A stretch of 64,000 bases of DNA, from assembly GCA_031280955.1 (NCBI GenBank), contig JAITGA010000037.1, forward strand, positions 1-64,000. Direction: 5' to 3'. The notes under the pieces are model-generated. The model made no database searches and was not told the DNA's origin. It saw only the letters and a list, made by a program, of their open reading frames with translations. The position numbers were made by a program, and so were the translations under genes. This stretch comes from Lachnospiraceae bacterium (GTDB lineage Bacteria > Bacillota > Clostridia > Lachnospirales > Lachnospiraceae). Of the stretch, positions 9,787 through 19,502 are shown one piece after another; position 1 is the first letter of the stretch, and every line of letters begins with the position of its first letter.

Positions 9787-11003
9787 TGGAAAAAGACAAC
9801 AAGACCTATATTGAGCTTGCGGAGAATCATATCTTCCATCTGGTCAACCGCTTTCCCATAGTCATCGAACGGGGCGAGGGTTGTCATCTGATTGATGTCG
9901 AGGGTCGCCGTTATCTTGATTTTTTTGCGGGAATCGCCGTCTGTTCGTTGGGATATGGCAATCAGGCTTATTTAGATGCCCTCAAAGAGCAAGTGGAGAG
10001 GATTACCCATACTTCCAACTGGGTTTATAATCGCCCCGCCATAACAGCGGCAGAACGGCTTACGCAGTTATCAGGAATGGCACGGGTGTTTTTTACCAAT
10101 AGCGGCGCGGAAGCAGTCGAGGGAGCGATCAAAACCGCAAGAAAATACGCATATCAAAAAAAGGGTGCGGGCAAACATGGGATTATTGCGATGGAAGCGG
10201 GCTTCCATGGGCGGACGATGGGGGCTTTGTCGGTGACGGGAACGACTGCCTACCGCACTCCCTTTGAGCCAATGATTGGTCATGTCCGCTTTGCGGAAAT
10301 GAATAATTATGATTCTATATTAAAGCATGTAGATGAAGATACCTGTGCGATTATTGTAGAAACCGTCCAGGGCGAGGGCGGGATTCATCCTGCTGATGGT
10401 GATTTCCTGCGAAAAGTCGGAAAACTTTGCCAAGAAAAAGGGATATTGCTCATCATTGATGAAATCCAGTGCGGAATCGGGCGGACGGGAACGATGTTTG
10501 CTTATCAGCAATATGAAATTGAACCCGACATCCTTGTCCTCGGCAAAGCCCTTAGTAATGGTATTCCCGTCGGTGCTTTCCTCGTCAGTGATGATGTGGC
10601 ACAAAACTCACTCGTCCCCGGCGACCACGGGACTACATATGGCGGCAATCCCTTGGCAATGGCAGCTGTCAATGCTGTGCTTGAGCAAATTGAGGAGATG
10701 AATTTGATTGACCGAGTGAGTCAATTGGCAGCATATTTGACGGAAAAACTTGAGCAAATGGTGGCAAAACATGATTTCGTGGTGAGCCGCCGTGGTTTGG
10801 GTTTGATGCAAGGGATTGAGTGTAGCGGCGATGTGACTCCGATATTAAAGGAAGCTCTGGCAAGGGGGCTTTTGATTATTAGTGCCGGGGCAAATGTGAT
10901 TCGCTTAATCCCCCCGCTCATTGTGACGATGAATGAAATAGACGAGATGATTGAAATACTGGATAGAGCATTGTGTTTAGGAACGGATAATGAAGATACT
11001 TAA
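9783..11003 (+). CDS. argD: Acetylornithine aminotransferase
   Basis: 406 residues, class-III PLP aminotransferase. It transaminates N-acetylglutamate semialdehyde. Seen in sequence: [30 protein letters not shown], the PLP aspartate in [15 protein letters not shown], and the Schiff-base lysine in [16 protein letters not shown]. The start overlaps argB by four bases and the end overlaps the next gene by 14, so argJ-argB-argD and the following solute-binding protein are one transcript. argC, argF, argG and argH are not in the window. Confidence 0.95.
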   Translation: MMEKDNKTYIELAENHIFHLVNRFPIVIERGEGCHLIDVEGRRYLDFFAGIAVCSLGYGNQAYLDALKEQVERITHTSNWVYNRPAITAAERLTQLSGMARVFFTNSGAEAVEGAIKTARKYAYQKKGAGKHGIIAMEAGFHGRTMGALSVTGTTAYRTPFEPMIGHVRFAEMNNYDSILKHVDEDTCAIIVETVQGEGGIHPADGDFLRKVGKLCQEKGILLIIDEIQCGIGRTGTMFAYQQYEIEPDILVLGKALSNGIPVGAFLVSDDVAQNSLVPGDHGTTYGGNPLAMAAVNAVLEQIEEMNLIDRVSQLAAYLTEKLEQMVAKHDFVVSRRGLGLMQGIECSGDVTPILKEALARGLLIISAGANVIRLIPPLIVTMNEIDEMIEILDRALCLGTDNEDT

Positions 11004-12531
11004 ACGTATAATTGCCGCTATAATAATAGTCGGACTGGCTGCCGTCATTATTTGCCTGGGTATCAGCGAGGAACACAGACTGTCCGCCTTACAGGCTTCT
11101 TTGGATGAGGAAGAAGTATATATAACCCGTGAGACAATCAGGATTTGGTATACGGACGAGGACTTGAATGAATACATAAATAGTGCCGCCGTTGCTTTTG
11201 CTTCTTTGCCGGAAAACAGTCATATCCGGGTCACGCCGGTGTTGGTGTCAGCGTTGGAATATCTGGAAAATATCAACTTTGCCTCTATTAACGGTGAGGG
11301 TCCCGACTTATATATCATCGGTCATGACAATCTGGAAAAAGCATATCTGGCGGGGTTGGCAACGGTGGTTGACGCTGATACGCTTACGCCGCTGATACCG
11401 CAGTACCCCGATATTGCCATCAGTGCCGTTAGTTATCACGGAAAAATCCTTGCATTCCCGTTCTATTTTGAAACTACTGCCCTTATCTACAACCGCAGTC
11501 ATTTGGAAGAAATGGCGCGAGCCAAGATAATCAGCGATGCTGATTTCGCCGCCGCGGAACAGGCGATGCTTGATTTGGAAACCCATGGGCCGGAAGATGA
11601 GATACTGGAAGCAACAGACCATTTGACAGATATTGAGGCACTTTTAAACGATGATGAGTTCATCGAGTCACGTCTTTCATACCTGCGCCCGGCGAGTTTT
11701 GAGGACTTGAAGGATATTGCGATGGAATATGATGCCCCGCTGACGGTGGAGGCTCTCCTAGAGTGGGATGTCACTGATATCTTCTACAATTATTTCTTCA
11801 TTGGCGATACAATTACGGTAGGCGGTGAATCAGGCGATAACACGGCTAATATCAATATTTATAACCGTAGTGCTTTTAATAGCTTGCGGATGTATCAGGA
11901 GTTGAACCAGTTCTTTGCTATCGAGGCGGGTAAAACGAATTACCGTGATATTGTCGAGAAGTTCATCAACGGCAAACTGGTTTATACGATTGCGACTACT
12001 GATATCGTCGCTGCCCTTGATGAAGCGGCGCGAGCAGAGATATTCACGGACGGTTTCGGGGTTTTGCCAACTCTGCATATAGATGATACGACACATACCC
12101 GTTCACTTTCGATGGTCGGTAGTGTTGTTATCAACGGTTATACGGACCAAAAAGCCGAAGCCAACCGCTTTGCTTCATTTCTTGTCGGCGAGTATGCCGG
12201 CAACCTATATGCTTATACGGGCAAAATTCCCGCCAATCACAGTGTTATCCCCGATGACCCGCGTTTGCTGGTATTCGCTGATGAGTTTGCCCGCTCGATT
12301 CCTTTGCCGAAGATGATTGAAACCAGTAACTTTTGGGTATTACTGGAGACGACCTTTGCCCACGTTTGGGGTGGTGCGAATGTCAATGAGGAATTGAGGC
12401 TTTTGTCCGAAAGGGTAATGTCACAAATAACCGGCACACTTTATCATGAAACGGCAATCGAAGACGATATCGTGAGATTTGAATTTGACTATCTGGATGA
12501 AGACGAGCTAATCCGTGAAGCCCAACAATGA
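10990..12531 (+). CDS. Extracellular solute-binding protein (family 1-like), membrane-anchored
   Basis: 513 residues. An N-terminal basic stretch and one hydrophobic span (IIAAIIIVGLAAVIICLGI, about residues 7-25) act as signal anchor; no good lipobox is visible. The body has the sugar-type solute-binding fold: PDLYIIGHDNLEKAYLAGLATVVDAD, KILAFPFYFETTALIYNR, FINGKLVYTIATTDIVAAL and a late GEYAGNLYAYTGKIPA segment. Residues about 195-265 form an acidic insertion compared with typical proteins of this class. It overlaps argD by 14 bases. No permease or ATPase is nearby, so it is an orphan subunit or a sensor component. Confidence 0.75.
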   Translation: MKILKRIIAAIIIVGLAAVIICLGISEEHRLSALQASLDEEEVYITRETIRIWYTDEDLNEYINSAAVAFASLPENSHIRVTPVLVSALEYLENINFASINGEGPDLYIIGHDNLEKAYLAGLATVVDADTLTPLIPQYPDIAISAVSYHGKILAFPFYFETTALIYNRSHLEEMARAKIISDADFAAAEQAMLDLETHGPEDEILEATDHLTDIEALLNDDEFIESRLSYLRPASFEDLKDIAMEYDAPLTVEALLEWDVTDIFYNYFFIGDTITVGGESGDNTANINIYNRSAFNSLRMYQELNQFFAIEAGKTNYRDIVEKFINGKLVYTIATTDIVAALDEAARAEIFTDGFGVLPTLHIDDTTHTRSLSMVGSVVINGYTDQKAEANRFASFLVGEYAGNLYAYTGKIPANHSVIPDDPRLLVFADEFARSIPLPKMIETSNFWVLLETTFAHVWGGANVNEELRLLSERVMSQITGTLYHETAIEDDIVRFEFDYLDEDELIREAQQ

Positions 12532-12557
12532 GTGCACACGAACTCCACATTTTTCAC

Positions 12558-12586
12558 TTGCATTTTCCTCTATTTTGTGGTACTAT
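12558..12586 (+). promoter_or_regulatory. Promoter of the comEA-to-comEC group
   Basis: TTGCAT (12558-12563), 17-bp spacer, TACTAT (12581-12586), about 80 bases ahead of comEA. No terminator is evident between the solute-binding gene and this site. Confidence 0.5.
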
Positions 12587-12666
12587 CAGCGCAGTAATCG
12601 GGTGTTTCCTTTTTGCAGGGTAGGACTTCGGAAGTAGATATTCCGAGACAATGTAGAAAGGAAAAA

Positions 12667-13380
12667 ATGTACAAAAAATTGAGTATCACTTTGTTTTGTT
12701 GTCTGACTGTTTTGACCGTGGCTTGCGGTAAGAAACAATACGACATTGATTTACTGTCCCCCGTGGTCGAGGGGTCGTCGGCAACAACTAAGACCGAAGA
12801 GGTTGTTGACGAATTACCACTTGATGAAGCTTTAATGTTGAGTAATAGCACCACCGAAGCCGCCGATTTATCTAATCAAGAGCCAAATGGGACTTCTGGA
12901 AGCGGCAGTGATGAGGACTCAGTTTGCTTCGTTCATATCTGTGGAGCAGTTATGAATCCCGGGGTGTATGAAGTAGCAACAGGCAGCAGGATTTTTGAAC
13001 TGTTGGAGTTGGCAGGAGGTTTTACAGCTGAAGCTTCCGTCGATACCGTCAATCTGGCGATGGTGGTTAGTGATGGTAGCCAAATCCAGATTCCCACCCG
13101 CTCCGAAGCGGCGGATACGGACAAGCTCTGGATAACAGGCGGCAACACCAACGGCAACAGCGATAATAAAGCGGCAACATCATTGACTGGCATGGTCAAT
13201 ATCAATACTGCTACCGCTGACTTACTGATGACCCTTCCGGGGATAGGACGGGCAAAGGCGGATAGCATCATTGAATACCGCAATGAACATGGATATTTTG
13301 CCAGAATCGAAGATATCATGAATATCACCGGTATCAAAGAAGGGGTTTTCGGCAATATCAAAGACATGATATGTGTTTAG
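12667..13380 (+). CDS. comEA: ComEA-like DNA-binding lipoprotein (SLBB + helix-hairpin-helix)
   Basis: 237 residues from ATG 12667, preceded by AGAAAGGA. A signal peptide ends in a lipobox (LTVAC, Cys about residue 19), followed by an acidic Ser/Thr-rich linker, an SLBB domain (VCFVHICGAVMNPGVYEVATGS) and two helix-hairpin-helix motifs (VNINTATADLLMTLPGIGRAKADSIIEYR, IEDIMNITGIKEGVFGNI). ComEA binds incoming double-stranded DNA at the membrane for natural transformation. Classical ComEA uses a transmembrane anchor; a lipid anchor is less common. comEC follows four genes later, separated by a two-component system and a GerMN lipoprotein. Confidence 0.88.
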   Translation: MYKKLSITLFCCLTVLTVACGKKQYDIDLLSPVVEGSSATTKTEEVVDELPLDEALMLSNSTTEAADLSNQEPNGTSGSGSDEDSVCFVHICGAVMNPGVYEVATGSRIFELLELAGGFTAEASVDTVNLAMVVSDGSQIQIPTRSEAADTDKLWITGGNTNGNSDNKAATSLTGMVNINTATADLLMTLPGIGRAKADSIIEYRNEHGYFARIEDIMNITGIKEGVFGNIKDMICV

Positions 13381-13398
13381 CATAACAGGAGAAGAGCA

Positions 13399-14085
13399 GT
13401 GGCAAAAAGGGTTTTGGTGGTGGATGATGAGAAGCTGATTGTCAAGGGTATCCGTTTCAGTCTCGAACAGGACGGAATGGATGTGGATAGTGCTTATGAC
13501 GGTGAGGAAGCCCTGCAACTTGCGGCGGCTAACGAATATGATTTGATTCTTCTCGATGTGATGTTACCCAAGCTCAACGGTTTTGAGGTCTGCCAGCAAA
13601 TCCGTGATTTTTCCAATGTACCAATAGTAATGCTGACGGCAAAGGGCGAGGACATGGACAAAATCCTCGGTCTTGAGTATGGTGCTGATGATTATATCAC
13701 CAAACCCTTCAATATTTTGGAAGTAAAAGCAAGACTCAAGGCAATCATGCGCCGTACCACCCCCGCCGGCGGCAAGCCAAAGCAGGCGGTCGTCATTGAA
13801 AGCGGTGATATCCGCCTCGACTGCGAAGACCGCCGTGCTTATATCCGCGGGACGGAGGTTAATCTGACTGCCAAGGAGTTTGAGGTTTTGGAGCTGTTAC
13901 TTCACAATCCCGACAAGGTGTATAGTCGTGAGAGCTTGTTGAAGTTGATATGGGGGGCGGATTATCCCGGTGATGTCCGCACGGTGGATGTTCATATTCG
14001 CCGCTTGCGGGAAAAAATCGAAAGCAATCCCAGTGAGCCGTTATATGTCCGTACCAAATGGGGTGTTGGTTATTATTTCGTCTAA
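13399..14085 (+). CDS. OmpR/PhoB-family response regulator
   Basis: 228 residues with a GTG start after AGGAGA. Receiver domain: VLVVDDEKLI, phosphoacceptor Asp in LILLDVMLPKLNG (about residue 51), TAKGEDMDKILGLEYGADDYITKPF. C-terminal winged helix (about 130-228): LTAKEFEVLELLLHNPDKVYSRESLL, DVRTVDVHIRRLREKIE, VRTKWGVGYYF. It resembles WalR/PhoP-type regulators. The partner kinase starts 57 bases downstream. Its place between comEA and comEC suggests it may control DNA-uptake or cell-wall genes, but no binding sites are evident. Confidence 0.9.
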   Translation: MAKRVLVVDDEKLIVKGIRFSLEQDGMDVDSAYDGEEALQLAAANEYDLILLDVMLPKLNGFEVCQQIRDFSNVPIVMLTAKGEDMDKILGLEYGADDYITKPFNILEVKARLKAIMRRTTPAGGKPKQAVVIESGDIRLDCEDRRAYIRGTEVNLTAKEFEVLELLLHNPDKVYSRESLLKLIWGADYPGDVRTVDVHIRRLREKIESNPSEPLYVRTKWGVGYYFV

Positions 14086-14142
14086 AATCGCCACTAATTT
14101 TCTCGTGAAGCAACTCGTGGAGCAACTCGTGGAGCAGTATAT

Positions 14143-15630
14143 ATGCGCAGGACGATAAGAAATGTCTTTTTCCGGTTTCGGTGGCTTAGGAGTTTGCGGG
14201 TTCGCTTATTCGTTGCCCTTTTGTTGATTGGTTTCATCCCCCTTGTCATCATGCGCCATGCGATAATCGCCAGTTATGAAGACCGTGGCATTGATGTTCG
14301 CCGTTTCGATGTCCAAAACCAACTGAAAATAATCGCCGACCATCTGATCAAGTATAACTACATGCTTGACCCTTCTTCGGAAATTGTCAATGCTGAGCTC
14401 AATCAAATCAGTAACCTCTATGACGGACGCATCCTTATCATCAATGGTACACTGCGTGTCATCAAGGACACATATATGCTGATAGAGGGGAGAACGGTTA
14501 TCTCGGAAGAAGTAATCCGTGGTTTGCGGGGGACGGGGGATTTTCGTTATGACCATGTCAATCGCTTTATCGATATAATTGTTCCGATTGTCGAAACGGT
14601 AAGCGCCCAAAGTGCAACTCCCGAGATACCGGAGGGGACGGAGATTATTCATGGGGTTATACTCGCCAGCGTCTCCAGTGAAGCAATCAATACCACCCGT
14701 GAGATACTCGCAAACAAGGCACAAACAGTCGAAACCATCATCCTCATTTTCTTGTTGGTGATAGCGGCAGTTGCGGCGATATTGTTTACTTTGCCGATAA
14801 GTTATGTCAGCAATGCCATCAGCCGTATTAGAGATGGTTTTGCCGCTGAACCGATTCGTGCCAGTTATTATATGGAAACAGAGCATATCATCGAGACTTA
14901 CAATCAGCTGCTACGGCGGATTGCGGTCATAGACGACTCACGCAATGAATTCGTTTCCAATGTCTCGCATGAGCTAAAGACACCGATTACTTCGATGAAA
15001 GTACTGGCGGAATCTCTGCTTTCTCAAAGAGATGCGCCGCAGGAGCTTTATCGTGAGTTTCTGCTGGATATTGCTGCGGAAATCGACAGGGAAGACAGGA
15101 TAATCAACGATTTGCTGTCATTGGTCAAAATGGACAAAGCCGAAGCACAGCTAAGTATTGGCATCGTCGATATCAATACCTTGACCGAGGTGGTGCTCAA
15201 ACGTCTGCGTCCGATTGCCCGCAAGCGTAATGTGGAACTGGTCTTCGAAAGCAAGCGTGAGGTGCTTGCTGAAGCCGATGAGGTCAAAATATCGCTGATT
15301 TTGACCAATTTAATTGAAAATGCCATCAAGTACAGCAGGGGGAGTGGCGTGGTCACGGTCACGGTCAATGCTGACCATCAGTTTTTTACCATTGAAATTG
15401 CTGACACAGGTGAGGGTATTGATGAAGATTCGATTGAGCTTATCTTTGAACGCTTCTATCGGGTCGATAAGTCACATTCCCGGGAAATAGGGGGGACGGG
15501 ACTGGGGTTACCGATAGCCCAAAATGCAGTTTTGCTTCATAATGGGACAATCAATGTCGATAGTGTCGTTGGTGAGGGGACGAAATTTACGGTGATGATA
15601 CCACTGCGTTCACGACAAAAGCTACCGTAG
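14143..15630 (+). CDS. Membrane sensor histidine kinase, partner of the preceding regulator
   Basis: 495 residues. First membrane span about residues 22-38 (LFVALLLIGFIPLVIM), an extracytoplasmic sensor of about 150 residues, second span about 196-218 (IILIFLLVIAAVAAILFTL), a HAMP-like linker, the dimerisation helix with the phosphorylated His (FVSNVSHELKTPITSMK), and an ATPase domain with N box LIENAIKYS, DTGEGI and GGTGLGL. The layout matches WalK/PhoR-type kinases. A short direct repeat (CAACTCGTGGAG, about two copies at 14108-14135) lies directly upstream and includes the only candidate ribosome site, GTGGAG. Confidence 0.9.
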   Translation: MRRTIRNVFFRFRWLRSLRVRLFVALLLIGFIPLVIMRHAIIASYEDRGIDVRRFDVQNQLKIIADHLIKYNYMLDPSSEIVNAELNQISNLYDGRILIINGTLRVIKDTYMLIEGRTVISEEVIRGLRGTGDFRYDHVNRFIDIIVPIVETVSAQSATPEIPEGTEIIHGVILASVSSEAINTTREILANKAQTVETIILIFLLVIAAVAAILFTLPISYVSNAISRIRDGFAAEPIRASYYMETEHIIETYNQLLRRIAVIDDSRNEFVSNVSHELKTPITSMKVLAESLLSQRDAPQELYREFLLDIAAEIDREDRIINDLLSLVKMDKAEAQLSIGIVDINTLTEVVLKRLRPIARKRNVELVFESKREVLAEADEVKISLILTNLIENAIKYSRGSGVVTVTVNADHQFFTIEIADTGEGIDEDSIELIFERFYRVDKSHSREIGGTGLGLPIAQNAVLLHNGTINVDSVVGEGTKFTVMIPLRSRQKLP

Positions 15631-15673
15631 ATTTTATCATGAAATAAGCGGAAGCTTGCGGTATAGAGGAAAA

Positions 15674-16609
15674 ATGATAAGACTTTTGAGAAATAAAATA
15701 ACATGCGTTATGTCGATATCAGTTTTACTGGTACTATTGTTGACGGCGTGTGGGGAAGAGCCGGAACCGACAGGGACGGTATATCGGGTTTATCATTTGC
15801 GCAACAATGATACCGGGATTATGGTGCGGGATTATGTAAGCGAAAATACGGATGCCGAGCAGCTTATCGAGGAACTTATCAGGGCAATGTCCGTACCGTC
15901 AGAGCGGTTTGATTATCGAAACGCCATTTCCGGTGATTTTCAGGTGTTGGCATATTCGCTTTTCCAAGGACAGGTGACTATTGAACTAAGTGAACATTAT
16001 CGTGATTTGACGAGTATATCTGAGGTGTTGACACGAGCGGCGATAGTTCGCACCCTTACCCAAGTCGAGGAGGTAAATGTGGTGACAATGACGATACGCG
16101 GCGAGCCGCTGATTGATGGATCGGGTATGTTCGTCGGGGCAATGACGGCGGATATGTTTATTGACATCGTCGGCGGTGAACTGGATGCATACACGATGGT
16201 CAGTTTGCGCCTTTATTTTGGCTTGGAGGATGGGCTTTTTATGATTGACCGTCACGATGTCATCCATAGCAGCAATGTTGCCATCGAGCGTTTGATTGTC
16301 GAGAGTCTGATTGGCGGACCGCTTGATGGCGAAAATGTGATTGCCACCCTCAATCCTGATATCAGGTTGATTAGTATAACGACAACAGGGGGGATGTGTT
16401 ATGTGAACTTTGATGAGCAGTTCACCCAACTTTTGCCCGATGTAAGCGTGGAAATGGCGATTTATTCTATCGTCAATTCCTTGGTCGAGCTATCCCATAT
16501 AAGCCAGGTACGGATTTCCCTTGGCGGTGCAGCAACGGTAATCTTTGATTCCATCAACCTCGCCATGCCTTTTGAACGCAATCTTGATTTGGTCAAACAA
16601 AATAAATAA
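15674..16609 (+). CDS. GerMN-domain lipoprotein
   Basis: 311 residues from ATG 15674, chosen for the GAGGA just before it. Signal peptide with lipobox LLTAC (Cys about residue 27). Two tandem GerMN (sporulation and spore-germination) domains: one about 38-150 (YRVYHLRNNDTGIMVRDYV, LIEELIRAM) and one about 175-300 (LRLYFGLEDGLFMIDRHDV, LIVESLIGGP, MCYVNFDEQF). GerM in Bacillus helps assemble the sporulation channel; in non-sporulating relatives GerMN lipoproteins sit beside wall-regulating two-component systems, as here. It follows the kinase by 43 bases. Confidence 0.88.
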   Translation: MIRLLRNKITCVMSISVLLVLLLTACGEEPEPTGTVYRVYHLRNNDTGIMVRDYVSENTDAEQLIEELIRAMSVPSERFDYRNAISGDFQVLAYSLFQGQVTIELSEHYRDLTSISEVLTRAAIVRTLTQVEEVNVVTMTIRGEPLIDGSGMFVGAMTADMFIDIVGGELDAYTMVSLRLYFGLEDGLFMIDRHDVIHSSNVAIERLIVESLIGGPLDGENVIATLNPDIRLISITTTGGMCYVNFDEQFTQLLPDVSVEMAIYSIVNSLVELSHISQVRISLGGAATVIFDSINLAMPFERNLDLVKQNK

Positions 16610-16690
16610 ACATCATTTGTACTTGTCTATACGTTTGTACTTATCTCTACGTTCTGATTCATTTAGTTATTATTTTTCGAGGAGTTCATC

Positions 16691-18916
16691 TTGCGCAGAG
16701 TTTTGGCTTTCGTGTGTCTTGTTTTCGTCATCTTTACCTATCTCATCTTACTGATGGTTGATACGAAGCCACCTGATTTCAGTCATTTGGATGGTGAAGA
16801 TATTACCGTTGTGGGTATCGTGGCGGGTAAGGAATATCGCTCTTATGAGTGGGGGGATATTCTGCTAATCAAACTGAAACCTGAGACAGGGGGTTTCATT
16901 TTGTGTTACCTTGCCGAACCCGATATCGTACCTCAGCTCGGTAGTACGGTACAGATGACAGGGAGGGTGAGGGTGTTTGAACTTGCCACCAATCCGGGGC
17001 AGTTTTCCGCCGCTCATTATTACCAAATCATGAAAACGGATTTTCGCCTGTATAATGCGGAAATTGTCGCTTACGGTGCAGACTACGACCGTTTCCGTGA
17101 ATGGCTCTTTGGGATAAAAGCAAAAATGGGTGAAACTATCGACAGCTTCTTTGTCGCCGAAAAAGCTTCAGTCATGCGGGCAATGTTGTTGGGGGAGTCT
17201 GGACAGACCGACTCAGAGCTGAAAGCGATGTACCAGCGCAATGGAATAGTCCATATTCTCACAGTTTCCGGGCTTCATATTTCGATTATCGGACTGGGGT
17301 TATATAAGTTTCTGCGGCGAATTACAGTCCCGCTTTTATTAGCAGCTCCATTGGCAATAGCGGTGATGTATGGATATGGGGTGATGATTGACATGGGTGC
17401 GCCATCATTTCGGGCGATTGTGATGTTTGCCCTGCGGATGACGGCACATTTGGCGAAACGCAGCTATGACTTACTGACAGCTTTGGCAGTAGCAGCGGTT
17501 CTTATTTTAATAGAGCAACCGCTCTATCTGTTTCACAGTGGTTTTCTCTTTTCATTTACTGCCGTGCTTGCCATCGGCGTATTGATGCCGGCTATCTCTT
17601 ACCAATTGGCGGACAAAAAGGCAAATCGCCCCAAGGTATTGAAGGTGAAGAGGAAAATCTCCCTTTCCTTGTTTGAGAAAGTCAAGCAATCATTCCTCAC
17701 CACCCTCTTAATATCCATATCTACATTACCGATTTACTTTAGCTTTTATTATGAGTTTCCCCTATACTCCATCGTCCTCAATCTAGTCGTCATTCCCCCG
17801 ATGACATTAGTGATGATTTGCGGCATTGTGACGGTAACATTGGGGATGGCAGTACCTATTTTGGGTAAAATAACTGCTGTTATCCCAAGTGTGATTTTGG
17901 ATTTCTACTATTTTATGTGTGAACTGGCGGATCAAATGCCGCAAAGCCGCCTTATCATGGGTAAGCCGCTGACATGGCAAATAGCCGTATTTATCGCCTT
18001 GTTGCTTCTTATTGTCGTGACTCACCGTAAATTAAGAAAACTGCTGCGTTATCTACTCCTTTCCGTAGCGGTCTTGGTTATGTTATGGCGACCACCGCTC
18101 GGTTTGACAGTTACATTCCTCGATGTCGGTCAGGGTGATGCGGTTTTTGTCGCCACCCCCGACCGCCGCCATTATTTGATTGACGGTGGCTCCAATAGTG
18201 TAAGTAGTGTTGGTCAGTATCGGCTTTTGCCATTTCTCAAATCGCAGGGGGTGAGTCAAGTCGATGCCTGGATAATCACTCACGCCCACAATGACCATTA
18301 TTCTGCTTTTCCGGAAATAATCGCCCAAATAAAAAGTGGCGGCGTGAAGATAGTCCATCTGATTTTGCCCGATATCTGCGAGACGGTACGGGATGGGAAT
18401 TATCTGTTTTTGGTAGAAACAGCAAGGGAAGCGGGGATTGCAGTATCATATATGGGACGGGGTCAAAGTTTTTTGATGGACAAAGAAGGTGAAGTTGCCG
18501 TCAAGAGTCTACACCCTGAGGAGGGAGCGGTATGGGGGGAGGTCAATCATTCGTCATTGGTACTTTTGCTCGAGTTTCATCAATTTTCGTTGCTTTTGAC
18601 GGGAGATATTGAGGGACGTGCCGAAGCGGAACTGGTGCGGTATCTGCGGGAGGAAGGGGAAGGAGGGGAGGTTACGGTTTTGAAAGTTGCTCATCATGGT
18701 TCACGGGGAGCCAGCAGCAAGGAGTTTTTGGCGTTGACATCACCCGATATTGCGATAATCTCTGCTGCGAGGGTGAACTCCTATGGACATCCCCATCAGG
18801 AGTCATTAGCGCGCCTTGCTGACGAAAATACGGTCATTTTCGCGACTGGCGATAGTGGAGCAATTACTATCGAGACAGACGGGATGAAGATGCGGCTCGA
18901 TGAGTTTTTAAGGTGA
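16691..18916 (+). CDS. comEC: ComEC/Rec2 DNA-internalisation channel
   Basis: 741 residues with a TTG start after GAGGAG. N-terminal spans, a soluble OB-like DUF4131 region, then the polytopic Competence domain (VHILTVSGLHISIIGLGLYKF, GAPSFRAIVMF, several helices to about residue 440). The C-terminal metallo-beta-lactamase-like domain has TFLDVGQGDAVFV, THAHNDHYS, LLTGDIEG and KVAHHGS. ComEC carries single-stranded DNA across the membrane; the C-terminal domain probably degrades one strand. Full length compared with the family. Together with comEA it indicates potential for natural transformation. Confidence 0.95.
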   Translation: MRRVLAFVCLVFVIFTYLILLMVDTKPPDFSHLDGEDITVVGIVAGKEYRSYEWGDILLIKLKPETGGFILCYLAEPDIVPQLGSTVQMTGRVRVFELATNPGQFSAAHYYQIMKTDFRLYNAEIVAYGADYDRFREWLFGIKAKMGETIDSFFVAEKASVMRAMLLGESGQTDSELKAMYQRNGIVHILTVSGLHISIIGLGLYKFLRRITVPLLLAAPLAIAVMYGYGVMIDMGAPSFRAIVMFALRMTAHLAKRSYDLLTALAVAAVLILIEQPLYLFHSGFLFSFTAVLAIGVLMPAISYQLADKKANRPKVLKVKRKISLSLFEKVKQSFLTTLLISISTLPIYFSFYYEFPLYSIVLNLVVIPPMTLVMICGIVTVTLGMAVPILGKITAVIPSVILDFYYFMCELADQMPQSRLIMGKPLTWQIAVFIALLLLIVVTHRKLRKLLRYLLLSVAVLVMLWRPPLGLTVTFLDVGQGDAVFVATPDRRHYLIDGGSNSVSSVGQYRLLPFLKSQGVSQVDAWIITHAHNDHYSAFPEIIAQIKSGGVKIVHLILPDICETVRDGNYLFLVETAREAGIAVSYMGRGQSFLMDKEGEVAVKSLHPEEGAVWGEVNHSSLVLLLEFHQFSLLLTGDIEGRAEAELVRYLREEGEGGEVTVLKVAHHGSRGASSKEFLALTSPDIAIISAARVNSYGHPHQESLARLADENTVIFATGDSGAITIETDGMKMRLDEFLR

Positions 18917-19502
18917 CGAAGACGCGCTATCAATAAAGTCGGTATGGCCGACTAACTCCGCTATGTTGGTTCATGCTTTTGCCTCTGTTCGGATAAAGAG
19001 GGTGCTTTGGCAGGGGAAAAAGAGGAAAAACCCTGCCAAAGCGGTCAAATATTGTCAATCCGCCGTACCTGTCGGAGGGGGGGATCTCCTTGGGTAGGGC
19101 AGAATTTACGCTATATTCATAAGTAGCTTCAAATCTTTTCATTGTTCACCTGTCATAATTATCTCTGATTGTCATATTCTGCGAATTTACGCTATATTCG
19201 TAAGTAGTTTCACAGAACGCTCGGTGGTTTCTGTTCGCCGCGGCGAATCTTTGGTTTGACCGCCGATACGCCGCTGGCTATGGGAATTGGATATCCACAA
19301 CTTTATCCTTTTCATTCCTGGCTATCCTTACACCGATGATAGCCATGTGCTTATAATACCCAATATTTATACCTGTTTACATAGATTTGATTGACGAAAG
19401 TATGGATTATATTGTCCAAATTCAAACAAAAAACTTGACATCCGCTTCAGAGAAAACTATGCTGAGACAGAAGATGATATTCAGAGAGCAAAGGAGCGAG
19501 AT
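18917..19502. other. 586-bp intergenic region with hairpin and duplicated promoter-like blocks
   Basis: No gene is supported. A perfect 12-bp inverted repeat (GCTTTGGCAGGG at 19004-19015 with its complement at 19031-19042, 15-base loop) follows comEC but lacks a T tract. Two near-identical blocks, GAATTTACGCTATATTC-TAAGTAG-TTCA, lie at about 19101-19131 and 19183-19213; each could act as a -10 region. The segment encodes, on the minus strand, a short stretch (KEIPPSDRYGG) that looks like a dispersed-repeat peptide rather than a protein. Confidence 0.55.
19435..19463 (+). promoter_or_regulatory. Promoter of the YesM/YesN-type two-component pair
   Basis: TTGACA (19435-19440), 17-bp spacer, TATGCT (19458-19463), about 40 bases before the TTG start. 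Confidence 0.65.

Noticed and set aside
19004..19042. Rho-independent terminator of comEC
   Set aside because: The 12-bp stem is perfect but no T tract follows, so it is reported only as an inverted repeat.
18930..19142. Small minus-strand protein (70 residues, EIPPSDRYGG)
   Set aside because: No ribosome site, it spans the inverted repeat and the promoter-like blocks, and its middle looks like the translation of a dispersed repeat.
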